Shown: positions 32,450-41,783 of the stretch, piece after piece
Position numbering within the stretch: position 1 is the stretch's first letter
How the letters are laid out: the number at the start of each line of letters is the position of its first letter
NCBI RefSeq assembly: GCF_019458805.1
Contig: NZ_JAIBOA010000006.1
Location: 248,001 to 312,000, forward strand
DNA length: 64,000 bases
DNA from: Actinomadura parmotrematis
GTDB taxonomy: Bacteria > Actinomycetota > Actinomycetes > Streptosporangiales > Streptosporangiaceae
Direction of reading: 5' to 3'
Notes under the pieces: generated by a model
Seen by the model: only the letters and a program-made list of their open reading frames with translations
Databases searched by the model: none
Told to the model about the DNA's origin: nothing
Program-made: the position numbers and the translations under genes

Positions 32450-33724
32450 CTACCCCGCGACCTGCTCCACCACGGGGACGGGCGGGCGCTCCGCGGCGTC
32501 CCGGCCGATGCCGAGCGACATGCCCGCCGCGAACAGGCAGAGCACGCCCGCGCCCCACCAGGCCAGGGTGTAGGCGCCGAGCTCGTCGCGGACCAGGCCC
32601 GCCGCCGTCGCCGCGGCCGCCGCGCCGAGCTGGTGGGCGGCGAACACCCAGCCGAACACGACGGTGCCGCGCGCCGGGCCGAACACCTCGCGGGCGAGCG
32701 CCACCGTCGGCGGCACCGTCGCGACCCAGTCCAGGCCGTAGAACAGCACGAACACCAGCATCGACGGGTGCGGGGAGGACGCGAACAGCAGCGGCAGCAC
32801 CAGCAGCGACAGGCCGCGCAGCGCGTAGTACCAGCCGAGCAGCAGCCGGCTGTCGACGCGGTCGGTGAGCCAGCCCGACGCGACCGTCCCGACGATGTCG
32901 AAGACGCCGACGAGCGCGAGCAGCGACGCCGCCGTCGTCTCGGGCATCCCGTGGTCGTGCGCGGCGGGGATGAAGTGCGTCCCGACGAGCCCGTTGGTCG
33001 ACGCGCCGCAGATGAAGAACCCGCCCGCGAGCAGCCAGAACTCCCGGTGCCGGGCGGCGTCGCGCAGCCCGGCGAGCGCCGCGCGGGCCGCGCCCGGCGC
33101 GGGCGGCGGGCCGTCGGCGGGGGCGGTCGCGCCGTAGGGGAGCAGCCCGACGTCGGCCGGCCGGTCCCGCAGCACGAGGACGACCGGCAGGACGACGGCG
33201 AGCGCGCCGAGGGACGTCGCGACCGACGCCGACCGCCAGCCGTGCTCCTGCACCAGCCACGCGAGCAGCGGCAGGAACGCGAGCTGCCCCGTCGCGCCGC
33301 CCGCCGTGAGGACGCCCATGACGAGGCCGCGGTGCCGGTCGAACCAGCGGCCCGCGACCGTCGCGGCGAACACCATCGCCATCGACCCGCTGCCGAGGCC
33401 GACGAGCACGCCCCAGCAGAGGACGAGCTGCCAGCTCGCCGTCATGAACACCGTGCCGCCGCTGCCCGCCGCGATGAGCGCGAGCGCGGCGGCGGTGACG
33501 CGGCGGATCCCGAACCGGTCCATGAGGGCGGCGGCGAACGGGGCGGTCAGCCCGTACAGGACGAGGTTGACCGACACGGCGAGCGACGTCGTCGCGGCGG
33601 GCCAGCCGAACGCGTCCCGCAGCGGGACGATCATGACGCCGGGGGTGGCGCGGAACCCGGCGGCGCCGACGAGCGCGACGAACGCGACGGCGGCGACCGG
33701 CCAGGCGCGGTGGAATCTGGGCAC
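32450..33724 (-). CDS. MFS transporter (monocarboxylate/oxalate-formate type)
   Basis: The protein has 424 residues with 12 membrane helices and starts at GTG. Loop motif ALMDRFGIRRVTAAALAL lies between helices 2 and 3. GRWFDRHRGLVMGVLTAGGATGQL between helices 4 and 6 is typical of the oxalate/formate-monocarboxylate antiporter group. Substrate is probably a monocarboxylate, by family only. It lies 72 bases upstream of the ABC ATPase on the same strand and may share its transcript. Confidence 0.87.
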   Translation of the reverse strand: MPRFHRAWPVAAVAFVALVGAAGFRATPGVMIVPLRDAFGWPAATTSLAVSVNLVLYGLTAPFAAALMDRFGIRRVTAAALALIAAGSGGTVFMTASWQLVLCWGVLVGLGSGSMAMVFAATVAGRWFDRHRGLVMGVLTAGGATGQLAFLPLLAWLVQEHGWRSASVATSLGALAVVLPVVLVLRDRPADVGLLPYGATAPADGPPPAPGAARAALAGLRDAARHREFWLLAGGFFICGASTNGLVGTHFIPAAHDHGMPETTAASLLALVGVFDIVGTVASGWLTDRVDSRLLLGWYYALRGLSLLVLPLLFASSPHPSMLVFVLFYGLDWVATVPPTVALAREVFGPARGTVVFGWVFAAHQLGAAAAATAAGLVRDELGAYTLAWWGAGVLCLFAAGMSLGIGRDAAERPPVPVVEQVAG

Positions 33725-33782
33725 ACCGCCACCCTGCCGCCCGGACCGGGCGCCCCACCAGCGGGTATCGCGCCGTTCTCCC

Positions 33783-34346
33783 CTAAGATCCGGCCACGCC
33801 GCCGGGGGTGAGCAGGCCCTGGAGGCCGGGCGCGTACAGGTCGGCGATCTCCTCGGCGGACGCCTCCGCCGACGCGCCCGACCGGTGCAGGCTGAGCGTC
33901 GCGCCGAGCCCGAGCAGGAGCCCGACGGCGAGCTCGGCGCGCAGCGCGGCGTCCGGGCCGTCCAGCCGCGCCGCGATCCGGGCGGTGACCTGGTCGCGGA
34001 AGCGGCGCCGCAGCAGCGCCCGCTCGTCGCTGATCGCCAGCGAGTACACCACCCGCAGCAGCGGGTCGCGGAGCGGGCCGCGGCGGGCCCGCACGAGCTC
34101 CAGCACCATGTGCCGGCCGAGCCGCTCCAGCGGGGCGCCGAGCAGCTCGGCGGCGGCCGGGTCGAAGTCGGCGATGGCCTCGAACAGGCCCTCCTTCGTC
34201 CCGAAGTGCTTGACGATCAGCGCGGCGCTCACGCCGGCGTCGGCGGCGACGCCGCGCAGCGTCACCTCCGCGTAGGGCCGCAGCGCGAACGCGCGCCGCG
34301 CCGCCAGCAGGATCGCGTTCCGTCCGCCTCCGGTCATGCGCGCCAT
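33783..34346 (-). CDS. TetR-family transcriptional regulator
   Basis: The protein has 187 residues. The N-terminal HTH reads AILLAARRAFALRPYAEVTLRGVAADAGVSAALIVKHFGTKEGLFEA, with the family's 'fg.Ke.Lf' end. The C-terminal domain is helical. An in-frame ATG three codons later is an alternative start. It lies 9 bases downstream of a DHA2-type MFS gene on the same strand, and the tandem palindromes upstream of that gene are its probable operators, giving a classic drug-efflux repressor circuit. Confidence 0.9.
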   Translation of the reverse strand: MARMTGGGRNAILLAARRAFALRPYAEVTLRGVAADAGVSAALIVKHFGTKEGLFEAIADFDPAAAELLGAPLERLGRHMVLELVRARRGPLRDPLLRVVYSLAISDERALLRRRFRDQVTARIAARLDGPDAALRAELAVGLLLGLGATLSLHRSGASAEASAEEIADLYAPGLQGLLTPGGVAGS

Positions 34347-34355
34347 TGTCGCCGT

Positions 34356-35798
34356 TCAGGCCGCCTGTTCGCGCAGTGCCGCATCCGTGTCCACGGCGGC
34401 GGACGCGCGCGGGCGGCGGCCCGGCACGAACGCGGTGACGGCGAGCGCGAGCGCCGCCGCCACGCCCGCCATGGCGAACACGAGCTGGTAGGCGTGCAGC
34501 GTCGGTGCGGGGCGGCCGCTCACCGTCGAGGTGACGTTGGCGAGGACGGCCGCGACGGCCGCGCTGCAGAACGCCTGCCCGACCGACCGCATCAGCGTGT
34601 TCAGGCCGTTGGCGGCGGCGGTCTCGGTGAGCGGGACGCCGCTCATCACCAGGGCGGGCAGCGCCGAGTAGGCGATCGCGGTGCCGGCCGCCGGGACGGT
34701 CGCGCCGACCACGATCGTCCACAGGTGGCCGCTGGTGAAGTACCGCACCGCGTACCCGCAGGCGATCAGCGCGGCCGCCACCATCAGCGCGACCTTCGGC
34801 CCGAACGAGGCGGAGATCCGCGCCGACACCGGCGACAGCACCACCATGGCGAGGCCGCCGGGCAGCAGGCAGAGGCCGCTCACCACGATCGACGCGCCGA
34901 GCCCGTACCCGGTCGCGGCCGGCTCCTGCACGAGCTGCGCGGTGGACAGCGAGTTGGCGTAGAACGCGAACCCGATGAGCAGCGCCGCGACGTTGGCGAG
35001 CAGCACCGCCGGGCGCGCCGACACCCGCAGGTCCACCATCGGCGCGGCGACGCGCAGCTCGAACGCGCCCCACGCGGCGGTGATCGCGACGGCGGCGGCG
35101 AGCAGCCCGAGGACGCGCCCCGACGTCCAGCCCCACGAGCCGCCCTGGGTGACCGCGAGGAGCAGCGCCGTCAGCGCCGCCGACAGGCCGAGCGCGCCGG
35201 CGACGTCGAACCGGCCGCGCGAGCGGACCGGGGACTCGGGCACGAACGCGAGGACGAGCGCGACGTCCAGCAGGCCGATCGCGGCCGACACCCAGAACAT
35301 GGTGTGCCAGTCGGCGTGCTCGACGACCAGCGCGGCGACCGGCAGCCCGATCGCGGCGCCGATGCCGAGCGTCGAGCTCATCAGCGCGATCGACTTCAGC
35401 ACCCGGGCGGGCGGCAGCTCGTCCCGCATGATCGAGATGCCGAGCGGGATGACCGCGAGCGCCGCGCCCTGCAGCGCCCGCCCCGCGACGAGCACGCCGA
35501 TGTGCGAGGACACCGCGCACAGCGCCGACCCGGCGGTGAGCACGCCGAGCGAGACCAGCAGCACCCGCCGCTTGCCGTACATGTCGCCGGCGCGGCCGAG
35601 CACCGGCGTGCAGACCGCGCCGGTCAGCAGCGTCGAGGTGATCAGCCAGCTCGCGGCGGCGGGCGAGGCGCCGGTGAGGCGGGGGACGTGGGGGAGCAGG
35701 GGGACGACGAGCGTCTGCATGACGGCGACGACGACGCCGCAGAACGCCAGGACGGCGACCATCGGACGGGGGTGCGGCGCTTGCGCGGCCTCGGACAT
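34356..35798 (-). CDS. DHA2-family MFS drug efflux transporter (EmrB/QacA-like)
   Basis: The protein has 480 residues and about 14 membrane helices. LTGASPAAASWLITSTLLTGAVCTPVLGRAGDMYGKRRVLLVSLGV is the DHA2 N-terminal block with motif A (GRAGDMYGKRR). VAGRALQGAALAVIPLGISIMRDELPPARV is the motif B/C region. It is likely an antiporter exporting amphipathic drugs. CCGGAG precedes the ATG. It forms an operon with the TetR gene and is preceded by two tandem palindromes. Confidence 0.92.
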   Translation of the reverse strand: MSEAAQAPHPRPMVAVLAFCGVVVAVMQTLVVPLLPHVPRLTGASPAAASWLITSTLLTGAVCTPVLGRAGDMYGKRRVLLVSLGVLTAGSALCAVSSHIGVLVAGRALQGAALAVIPLGISIMRDELPPARVLKSIALMSSTLGIGAAIGLPVAALVVEHADWHTMFWVSAAIGLLDVALVLAFVPESPVRSRGRFDVAGALGLSAALTALLLAVTQGGSWGWTSGRVLGLLAAAVAITAAWGAFELRVAAPMVDLRVSARPAVLLANVAALLIGFAFYANSLSTAQLVQEPAATGYGLGASIVVSGLCLLPGGLAMVVLSPVSARISASFGPKVALMVAAALIACGYAVRYFTSGHLWTIVVGATVPAAGTAIAYSALPALVMSGVPLTETAAANGLNTLMRSVGQAFCSAAVAAVLANVTSTVSGRPAPTLHAYQLVFAMAGVAAALALAVTAFVPGRRPRASAAVDTDAALREQAA

Positions 35799-35818
35799 GG
35801 CGCTCCGGAGGGGGAGAG

Positions 35819-35861
35819 GGGTGAACAGCCGTTCACCCCCAGGGTAAACGCTTGTTCACCC
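35819..35861 (-). promoter_or_regulatory. Tandem TetR-type operators of the MFS-tetR operon
   Basis: GGGTGAAC-N4-GTTCACCC (35819-35838) is perfect. GGGTAAAC-N4-GTTCACCC (35842-35861) has one mismatch. The start-to-start distance is 23 bp, so two dimers could bind neighbouring sites upstream of the transporter ATG at 35798. Confidence 0.7.
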
Positions 35862-36527
35862 TGCTGCGGACCCGCCCTCCCCGCGCAGGTGGGCGAGGAC
35901 GGCGAGGACCCGCCGGTGCGTCCCGTCGTCGGGCGGCAGGTCGAGCTTGGCGAGGACGGCGCCGACGTGCTTGCCGACCGTCGCCTCCGAGACCACCAGC
36001 TCCCGCGCGATCGCCGCGTTGGACCGGCCCTCCGCCATCAGCGCGAGCACCTCCCGCTCGCGCGGCGACAGCCGCTCCAGCGGGTCGCGCCGCCGCCGGA
36101 CGAGCTGCCGCACCACCTTCGGGTCCACGACCGTGCCGCCCGCGACGACCCGCCGGAGCGCGTCCGCGAACTCGGCGACGTCCACGACCCGGTCCTTCAG
36201 CAGGTAGCCGACGCGGCGGCCGTCGCCGGAGTCCAGCAGGTCGGCGGCGTAGCTCAGCTCCACGTACTGGCTGAGCGCGACGACCGGCAGCGCCGGGTCG
36301 GCGCGGCGCAGCTCGACGGCCGCGCGGAGGCCCTCGTCGGTGAAGCCGGGCGGCATCCGCACGTCGGTGACGACGAGGCCCGGCGCGTGCGCGGCGACGG
36401 CGGCCCGCAGCGCGCCGGCGTCGCCGACGGCCGCCGCCACCTCGAACCCGAAGCGGGCGAGGAGCCCGGCGAGCCCCTCGCGGAGCAGCACCCCGTCCTC
36501 GGCGAGCACTACGCGGACGGGCTGCAC
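35856..36527 (-). CDS. NarL/LuxR-family response regulator
   Basis: The protein has 223 residues. The receiver domain has VVLAEDGVLLREGLAGLL (acidic pocket), the phospho-acceptor Asp in LVVTDVRMPPGFTDEGL and Lys in VGYLLKDRV. The LuxR HTH reads LSPREREVLALMAEGRSNAAIARELVVSEATVGKHVGAVLAKLDL. The GTG start lies inside the end of the kinase gene (19-base overlap), so the pair is translationally coupled. The last bases reach the operators of the neighbouring MFS operon, which is on the same strand downstream. Confidence 0.92.
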   Translation of the reverse strand: MQPVRVVLAEDGVLLREGLAGLLARFGFEVAAAVGDAGALRAAVAAHAPGLVVTDVRMPPGFTDEGLRAAVELRRADPALPVVALSQYVELSYAADLLDSGDGRRVGYLLKDRVVDVAEFADALRRVVAGGTVVDPKVVRQLVRRRRDPLERLSPREREVLALMAEGRSNAAIARELVVSEATVGKHVGAVLAKLDLPPDDGTHRRVLAVLAHLRGEGGSAAG

Positions 36528-37732
36528 GGGAGCTCCGCTCTGACCACGGTCGGGCCTCCTGGGGGACTGGACAGCAGCATTCTCCCGCCGACCGCCGCGG
36601 CCCGGTCGGCGAGCCCGGCGAGGCCGCCGCCGTCCGCCGCGGCGGCGCCGCCCGCGCCGTCGTCGGCGACCTCCAGCACCAGCAGCCCGCCGGACCGGTG
36701 CGCCCGCACCGCCACGTGCCGGGCGCCGGCGTGCTTGGCGGCGTTGGCGAGCGCCTCGGCCGCCACGAAGTAGGCGGTCGACTCGACCTCCGGCGCGAGC
36801 CGCCCGGCCAGCCGGACGTCCACCGCGACGGGCGCCGCCGACCGGTCGGCGAGCTCGCCGAGCGCCGCCGCGAGGCCCCGGTCGGTGAGGACGCGCGGGT
36901 GGATGCCGTGGATCAGCTCGCGCAGCTCGGCCATCAGCTCCTTGGCCTGCCGGTGCGCGGCGTCGAGCCCGGCCGCCGCCGGGCCGCCGTCGGGGACCTC
37001 CAGCCGGGCCAGCGCGATCTGCAGGGTGAGGCCGACGAGGCGCTGCTGCGCGCCGTCGTGCAGGTCCCGCTCGATCCGCCGCCGCTCGGCCTCGAAGGCG
37101 TCCACCAGGCGCGCCCGCGACCGCGTCACCTCGACCAGCTCGTCCCGCGGGCCCGTCCCGAGCAGCCGCCGCGCCGCCCACGCCTCCGCCAGCGCGGCGC
37201 CGCCCGCCGCGTACCCGAGGACGGGCAGCAGAGCGAGCGCCGCCCCCGCGTACACCAGCGCCCCGCCCACCGACCCGACCGTCGCGAACCCGACCGCGAC
37301 CGGTCCTTCACCGGCCAGCAGCGGGCTGACCAGGAACACCCCGAGCATCAGCGCCGCCCCGGCCAGCGCCGCCGCCACCGCCGGCACGGCCGTCACCAGC
37401 AGGCCGAGCCACGCGAGCTCCCGCCACGTCGCCGCCTCCCGCAGCCGGGGCCCGCCCGCGTGCCCGTCGCGCACCGGCCGCGGATCGACGGCCCGCAGCC
37501 GCCGCCGCTCCCACCGCCCGACCGGCACCGCCGCGAACGGCCCGGCGGCCAGCGCGGCCAGGAACCAGGGCCGCCCCGCCAGCGCCGCCATCGCGAACGG
37601 CGCCGCGACGAGCGCGGGCCCCGTCCCCGACACCAGGTACCAGGCGGACCGCCACGGCCACGCCCCCGCCAGATACCCCGGCCGCCGCAGCGCCCCCGCC
37701 ACGCCGCCCGCCGCCCCGATGACCCCGCCCAT
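36509..37732 (-). CDS. Sensor histidine kinase, NarL-type partner (HisKA_3)
   Basis: The protein has 407 residues. Several N-terminal hydrophobic segments (AWYLVSGTGPALVAAPFAMAALAG, AWLGLLVTAVPAVAAALAGAALMLGVFLVSPL, VYAGAALALLPVLGYAAGG) form a membrane sensor with little extracellular sequence. The dimerisation box AERRRIERDLHDGAQQRLVGL carries the phosphorylated His. ALANAAKHAGARHV (N box) and ADDGAGG, GGGLAGLADR (G boxes) form the ATPase. This matches the compact actinobacterial kinases that sense within the membrane, often controlling nearby transporters. Confidence 0.92.
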   Translation of the reverse strand: MGGVIGAAGGVAGALRRPGYLAGAWPWRSAWYLVSGTGPALVAAPFAMAALAGRPWFLAALAAGPFAAVPVGRWERRRLRAVDPRPVRDGHAGGPRLREAATWRELAWLGLLVTAVPAVAAALAGAALMLGVFLVSPLLAGEGPVAVGFATVGSVGGALVYAGAALALLPVLGYAAGGAALAEAWAARRLLGTGPRDELVEVTRSRARLVDAFEAERRRIERDLHDGAQQRLVGLTLQIALARLEVPDGGPAAAGLDAAHRQAKELMAELRELIHGIHPRVLTDRGLAAALGELADRSAAPVAVDVRLAGRLAPEVESTAYFVAAEALANAAKHAGARHVAVRAHRSGGLLVLEVADDGAGGAAAADGGGLAGLADRAAAVGGRMLLSSPPGGPTVVRAELPCSPSA

Positions 37733-37757
37733 CCGGACATTCTGCCCTTCGGGGGGA

Positions 37758-38174
37758 TCAGTCGGCGGTCACGCCCCAGTAGCCGATCTCCGCGGGCTCG
37801 CCGCGCTCGTCGTAGAGGACGGTGCAGCGGGCCGCCGAGCGCATCGGGTAGTCCAGCGCGTCGGAGTCGAGCGCGGCCTCCCACTCCGCCGCGGTCGGCC
37901 GCCCGCCGGGCGCCCACGCCCGGACCTCGGCGTCGGACAGCGGGCGCAGGCAGGCGGCGCCGTCGGGGCCGCCGGGGCCGGCGAACTCGGCCTGGTCGAG
38001 GACGCTGGCGGTGCCGCCGGTCATGATCTCCTCGATCCAGTCCTCGTCGTGCCACAGCTCCTCGATGGTGCCGGGGATCCCGCGCCGCTCCAGCTCGCGC
38101 GCCTGCATCTCCCGGAAGGCCGCCTCCAGGTCCTCCCGGTAAGGCCCCCGCTGCGCCCAGCAGTCCCCGCCCAT
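37758..38174 (-). CDS. Hypothetical acidic protein (138 aa)
   Basis: The protein has 138 residues and is unrecognised. Blocks are GPYREDLEAAFREMQARELERRGIPGTIEELWHDEDWIEEIMTGGTASVLD and LRPLSDAEVRAWAPGGRPTAAEWEAALDSDALDYPMRSAARCTVLYDERGEPAEIGYWGVTAD. It is acidic and soluble. The C-terminal strand 'CTVLYDERGEPAEIGYWG' resembles an immunity- or inhibitor-like beta hairpin, but this is only a visual impression. GGGAGG before the ATG at 38174 favours this start over one 17 codons earlier. Confidence 0.65.
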   Translation of the reverse strand: MGGDCWAQRGPYREDLEAAFREMQARELERRGIPGTIEELWHDEDWIEEIMTGGTASVLDQAEFAGPGGPDGAACLRPLSDAEVRAWAPGGRPTAAEWEAALDSDALDYPMRSAARCTVLYDERGEPAEIGYWGVTAD

Positions 38175-38238
38175 GCCGCCTCCCTCGTCCTCGTCCGGGA
38201 CGAGCCTAGGAGGGGCCTCCGACATTCTCCGGAGAGCC

Positions 38239-38278
38239 GAACGCCGCCCGGCCACGTCGTTGGGGCCGGGCGGCGTTC
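38239..38278 (-). terminator. Hairpin terminator after the indolepyruvate oxidoreductase gene
   Basis: GAACGCCGCCCGGCC (38239-38253) pairs perfectly over 15 bp with GGCCGGGCGGCGTTC (38264-38278), 16 bases past the stop codon of the leftward gene. Confidence 0.85.
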
Positions 38279-38293
38279 CGTTCTCGGGGCGGG

Positions 38294-41200
38294 TCAGGAG
38301 ACGGGGAGGGCGGCGTCCTCGCGCCAGAGCTCCAGCAGGCCGGCGAGGCGGGTGCGGTACAGCTCGACGCCGGCGGTCTTGACGTGCTCGTAGCCGCGCA
38401 CCAGGTCGGGCAGCTCGGCGATCTCGACGGCGAGGTCGTGCCGGTCGCGCGACAGGGACGCGGCCAGCTCGTCCACGACCGCCAGGTACTCGGCGAGCAG
38501 GGCGCGCTCGGTGCGGCGCTGGGCGGTCGCGCCGAACGGGTCGAGCGCGGTGCCGCGCAGCCGCCGCATGGCGTGCAGGGCGCGGAACGCGGGCCGGGCC
38601 GTGCGGCCGAGGGCGATCTTCTTCTTCATGCCGAGCGCGCGCAGCACCGGCGGGTGCAGCAGGTACTTCACCGTGGCGCCTTCGCCGAACTGCTCCTCGG
38701 CCCGCCGCTGCGTGTCCAGGTGCAGGCGGGCGACCTCGTACTCGTCCTTGTAGGCCATCAGCTTGAACAGGTTGCGGGCCACCGCCGCCGCCAGCGGCGT
38801 CCCGGCGACGCCCGCCGCCGTCTCGGCGGCCTCGACGCGCCGCACCGCCGCCAGATAGCGGTCGGCGAGCGCGGCGTCCTGGTAGGCGGTCAGCTCCGGG
38901 ACGCGGGCGGCGAGGACGTCGGCGAGGGTCCGCGCGACCGGCTCCGGCTCGGCCGGGGCGGGCTCCAGGACGAGCCGCCGGCCCGCCCGGAACGCCTGGA
39001 CGTTCCGCTCGGCCTGCACGCCGTTGACGCGGAGCGCCTCCTCGATCGCCGTCGCCGAGATCGGCAGCGCGCCCGCCTGGTAGGCGGCGCCGACGACGAT
39101 GAAGTTCGCGGGCGTCGCGTCCCCGAACCACTCCTCGGCGAGCGCGAGCGCGTCGAGGGCGCGCAGGTCGCGGCTGCGCGCGCCGATGCGGCGGACGAGC
39201 CGCGCGCTCGGCGGCAGCGCCGCCGCGACGTCGGTGATCATGCGGCCGGTCGGGACCTCGCTGGTCGACACGACCGCGGTGGTGCGGCCCTCCGCGCAGC
39301 GGTCCAGGTTGGCGTCGGCGGCGCCGGCGAGCGCGTCGAACACCAGGTAGGCGTCCGCGCCGCCGGTCCCGATCATCGCGGGCCGGTCGGCGGGGGACGC
39401 GGTGACGCGCAGGTGCGACACGACCGCGCCCGCCTTCTGGCTGAGGCCCGTCTGGTCGAGGGAGCGCGCGTACCGGCCGTCCAGCATCGCGGCGGTCGCG
39501 AGGACCTGGTCGACGGTGACGACGCCGGTCCCGCCGATGCCGACGAGCAGCACGTCCCCCGACTCGGGGATCGCGACGGGATCGGGCAGCGCCCCGATCG
39601 GCGCCAGCCCCACGGCGGCGGCCTTCTTGCCGGGAGCCACGGTGACGAAGGACGGGCAGTCGCCGTCCAGGCACGAGTAGTCCTTGTTGCAGGACGTCTG
39701 GTTGATGCGCGTCTTCCGCCCGAACTCGGTCTGCACGGGCTCCACGCTGAGGCAGTTGGACTTGGTGCCGCAGTCGCCGCAGCCCTCGCACACCGCCTCG
39801 TTGATGAGGACGCGCGTCACCGGGTCGGGCGCCTGCCCGCGCTTCCGCTTGCGGCGCCGCTCGGCCGCGCACTCCTGGTCGTAGAGGATCACGGTGACGC
39901 CGGGCACCTCGCGCAGCTCGCGCTGCACGGCGTCCATCGCGTCGCGGTGCCGGACGGTGACGCCGGGCGCCCACGGGGCGCGGCGCCCGTACTTGCCGGG
40001 GTCGTCGGCGACGACGACGATCCGCGCGACGCCCTCGGCGTGCAGCATCCGGGTGATCGCGGCCGGGTCGGAGCCGCCGTCGGCGTCCTGCCCGCCGGTC
40101 ATCGCGACCGCGTTGTTGTACAGCAGCTTGTAGGTGATGGAGACGCCCGCCGCGACGGACTGGCGGATCGCGAGGCTGCCGGAGTGGAAGAACGTGCCGT
40201 CGCCGAGGTTCTGGAACAGGTGCGGCGTCTCGGTGAACGCCGACGCGCCGACCCAGACGACGCCCTCGCCGCCCATCTGCGTGGTGCCGATGCTGCGGTC
40301 CATGAACGCGCTCATGATGTGGCAGCCGATGCCCGACACCGCCAGCGACCCGTCCGGCACGGCCGTGGAGCGGTTGTGCGGGCAGCCGGAGCAGAAGAAC
40401 GGGGTGCGCGCCGCCGTCAGCAGGTCGATCTTGGGGACGCGCGGCTTCAGCACCGGGTGGGCGAGGTCCAGGCCGCCGAGCCGCTCGGCGAGGGGGCGGG
40501 CGAGCGCGCGGGTGAGGCGGTCGGCGTCCAGGCCGCCGTCCAGGGGGACCAGCGGCTTGCCGAGGACGGCGGGCCGGTCGTCGAGGTCGTAGAGCAGGTC
40601 CTTGAGCTGCGTCTCGACGAACGGGCGCTTCTCCTCCACCACGATGATCTCGCGGAGCCCGGCGGCGAACTCGCGGACGCGCCGCGCGTCCAGCGGGTGG
40701 ATCATGCCGAGGCGGAGCAGCCGGACGCCGCGCCGGGCGAGGCCCGCGTCGTCCAGGCCGAGCCGGTCGAGGGCCTCGCGGAGCTCCAGGTAGGTGCGGC
40801 CGGCGGCGACGAGGCCGATCCGGGCGCCGTCGCGGGCGCCCTCGATGCGGTCGATGCCGTTGGCGTGCGCGAACGCGGCCGCGGCGGCGAGGCGGCCCTC
40901 CAGCACCTCCGGCTCCATCGCCGTGGTCGTCTTGATGTCGATGCCGGGCTTGCGGGTCACCTTCCACGGCTTGCCGCGCCAGGCGAAGTCGGGCCGGACG
41001 GGCGCGGGGACGGGCGCGGCGTCGACCGTCTCGAAGCCGTCGGCGACGTCGGTGACGACCTTGAACCCGACCCAGGCGCCCGAGTACCGCGACATCTCGA
41101 AGCCGAGGCGGCCGAGGCGCAGCACGTCGCCGACGGACGCGGGCACGAGCACCGGCATGAACGCGTCGGCGAGCGCGCCCTCGGTCGCCGACGGCAGCGT

Positions 41201-41650
41201 GGACGACTTGCAGGACGGGTCGTCGCCCGCGACGACGAGGACGCCGCCGTGCTCGGCGGTGCCGAGCCAGTTGCCGTGCTTGAAGGCGTCCAGCGAGCGG
41301 TCCACGCCGGGCGCCTTGCCGTACCAGAGGCCGAACACGCCCTCGAAGCGCGGCCCGTCGAGCTGCTGCACGAGCTGCGACCCGTAGACGGCGGTCGCGG
41401 CGAGCTCCTCGTTCACCCCGGGCACGAACCGGACGTCGTGGGCGTCCAGCAGCTTCCCGGAGCGCTCCAGCTGCTGGTCGAGGCCGCCGAGCGGGGAGCC
41501 CCGGTAGCCGGACACGAACCCGGCGGTGCGGAGGCCGCGCGCCGCGTCCGCGCGCTTCTGGTCGAGCAGCAGCCGGACCAGCGCCTGCACGCCGCCGAGG
41601 GCGACGCGGCCGGTCTCCAGCTCCAAACGGTCGCGCAACGGGTCGGGCAT
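38294..41650 (-). CDS. Indolepyruvate ferredoxin oxidoreductase, fused alpha/gamma type
   Basis: The protein has 1118 residues. The N-terminal pyruvate-oxidoreductase-like thiamine part has GFVSGYRGSPLGGLDQQL and HDVRFVPGVNEELAATAVYGSQ. The middle carries the C-terminal TPP-binding domain (GGEGVVWVGASAFTETPHLFQNLGDGTFFHSG) and a Cys cluster (CEGCGDCGTKSNCLSVEP, then CNKDYSCLDGDCPSF) probably holding an iron-sulfur centre. The C-terminal gamma-like domain begins DVLLVGIGGTGVVTVDQVL. It oxidatively decarboxylates aryl- or branched-chain 2-oxoacids to acyl-CoA with ferredoxin. A divergent AsnC gene probably controls it. Confidence 0.93.
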   Translation of the reverse strand: MPDPLRDRLELETGRVALGGVQALVRLLLDQKRADAARGLRTAGFVSGYRGSPLGGLDQQLERSGKLLDAHDVRFVPGVNEELAATAVYGSQLVQQLDGPRFEGVFGLWYGKAPGVDRSLDAFKHGNWLGTAEHGGVLVVAGDDPSCKSSTLPSATEGALADAFMPVLVPASVGDVLRLGRLGFEMSRYSGAWVGFKVVTDVADGFETVDAAPVPAPVRPDFAWRGKPWKVTRKPGIDIKTTTAMEPEVLEGRLAAAAAFAHANGIDRIEGARDGARIGLVAAGRTYLELREALDRLGLDDAGLARRGVRLLRLGMIHPLDARRVREFAAGLREIIVVEEKRPFVETQLKDLLYDLDDRPAVLGKPLVPLDGGLDADRLTRALARPLAERLGGLDLAHPVLKPRVPKIDLLTAARTPFFCSGCPHNRSTAVPDGSLAVSGIGCHIMSAFMDRSIGTTQMGGEGVVWVGASAFTETPHLFQNLGDGTFFHSGSLAIRQSVAAGVSITYKLLYNNAVAMTGGQDADGGSDPAAITRMLHAEGVARIVVVADDPGKYGRRAPWAPGVTVRHRDAMDAVQRELREVPGVTVILYDQECAAERRRKRKRGQAPDPVTRVLINEAVCEGCGDCGTKSNCLSVEPVQTEFGRKTRINQTSCNKDYSCLDGDCPSFVTVAPGKKAAAVGLAPIGALPDPVAIPESGDVLLVGIGGTGVVTVDQVLATAAMLDGRYARSLDQTGLSQKAGAVVSHLRVTASPADRPAMIGTGGADAYLVFDALAGAADANLDRCAEGRTTAVVSTSEVPTGRMITDVAAALPPSARLVRRIGARSRDLRALDALALAEEWFGDATPANFIVVGAAYQAGALPISATAIEEALRVNGVQAERNVQAFRAGRRLVLEPAPAEPEPVARTLADVLAARVPELTAYQDAALADRYLAAVRRVEAAETAAGVAGTPLAAAVARNLFKLMAYKDEYEVARLHLDTQRRAEEQFGEGATVKYLLHPPVLRALGMKKKIALGRTARPAFRALHAMRRLRGTALDPFGATAQRRTERALLAEYLAVVDELAASLSRDRHDLAVEIAELPDLVRGYEHVKTAGVELYRTRLAGLLELWREDAALPVS

Positions 41651-41732
41651 CGGGCACCTCACGGGGAAAGTGGTGTGATCCACGTCATTGACCCTCGCGG
41701 GCTGCGCACCCTGCAAGATGATGGTCTGGAAG

Positions 41733-41749
41733 TTGAGCGGATTGCTCAA
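41733..41749. promoter_or_regulatory. AsnC-type operator between divergent genes
   Basis: TTGAGC-GGATT-GCTCAA is a perfect 6-5-6 palindrome between the leftward oxidoreductase gene and the rightward AsnC gene. Its size and position fit an Lrp/AsnC binding site controlling both. Confidence 0.6.
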
Positions 41750-41783
41750 CATGATCAGGGACCGGTCCCCGGAGGTGAGCGTT

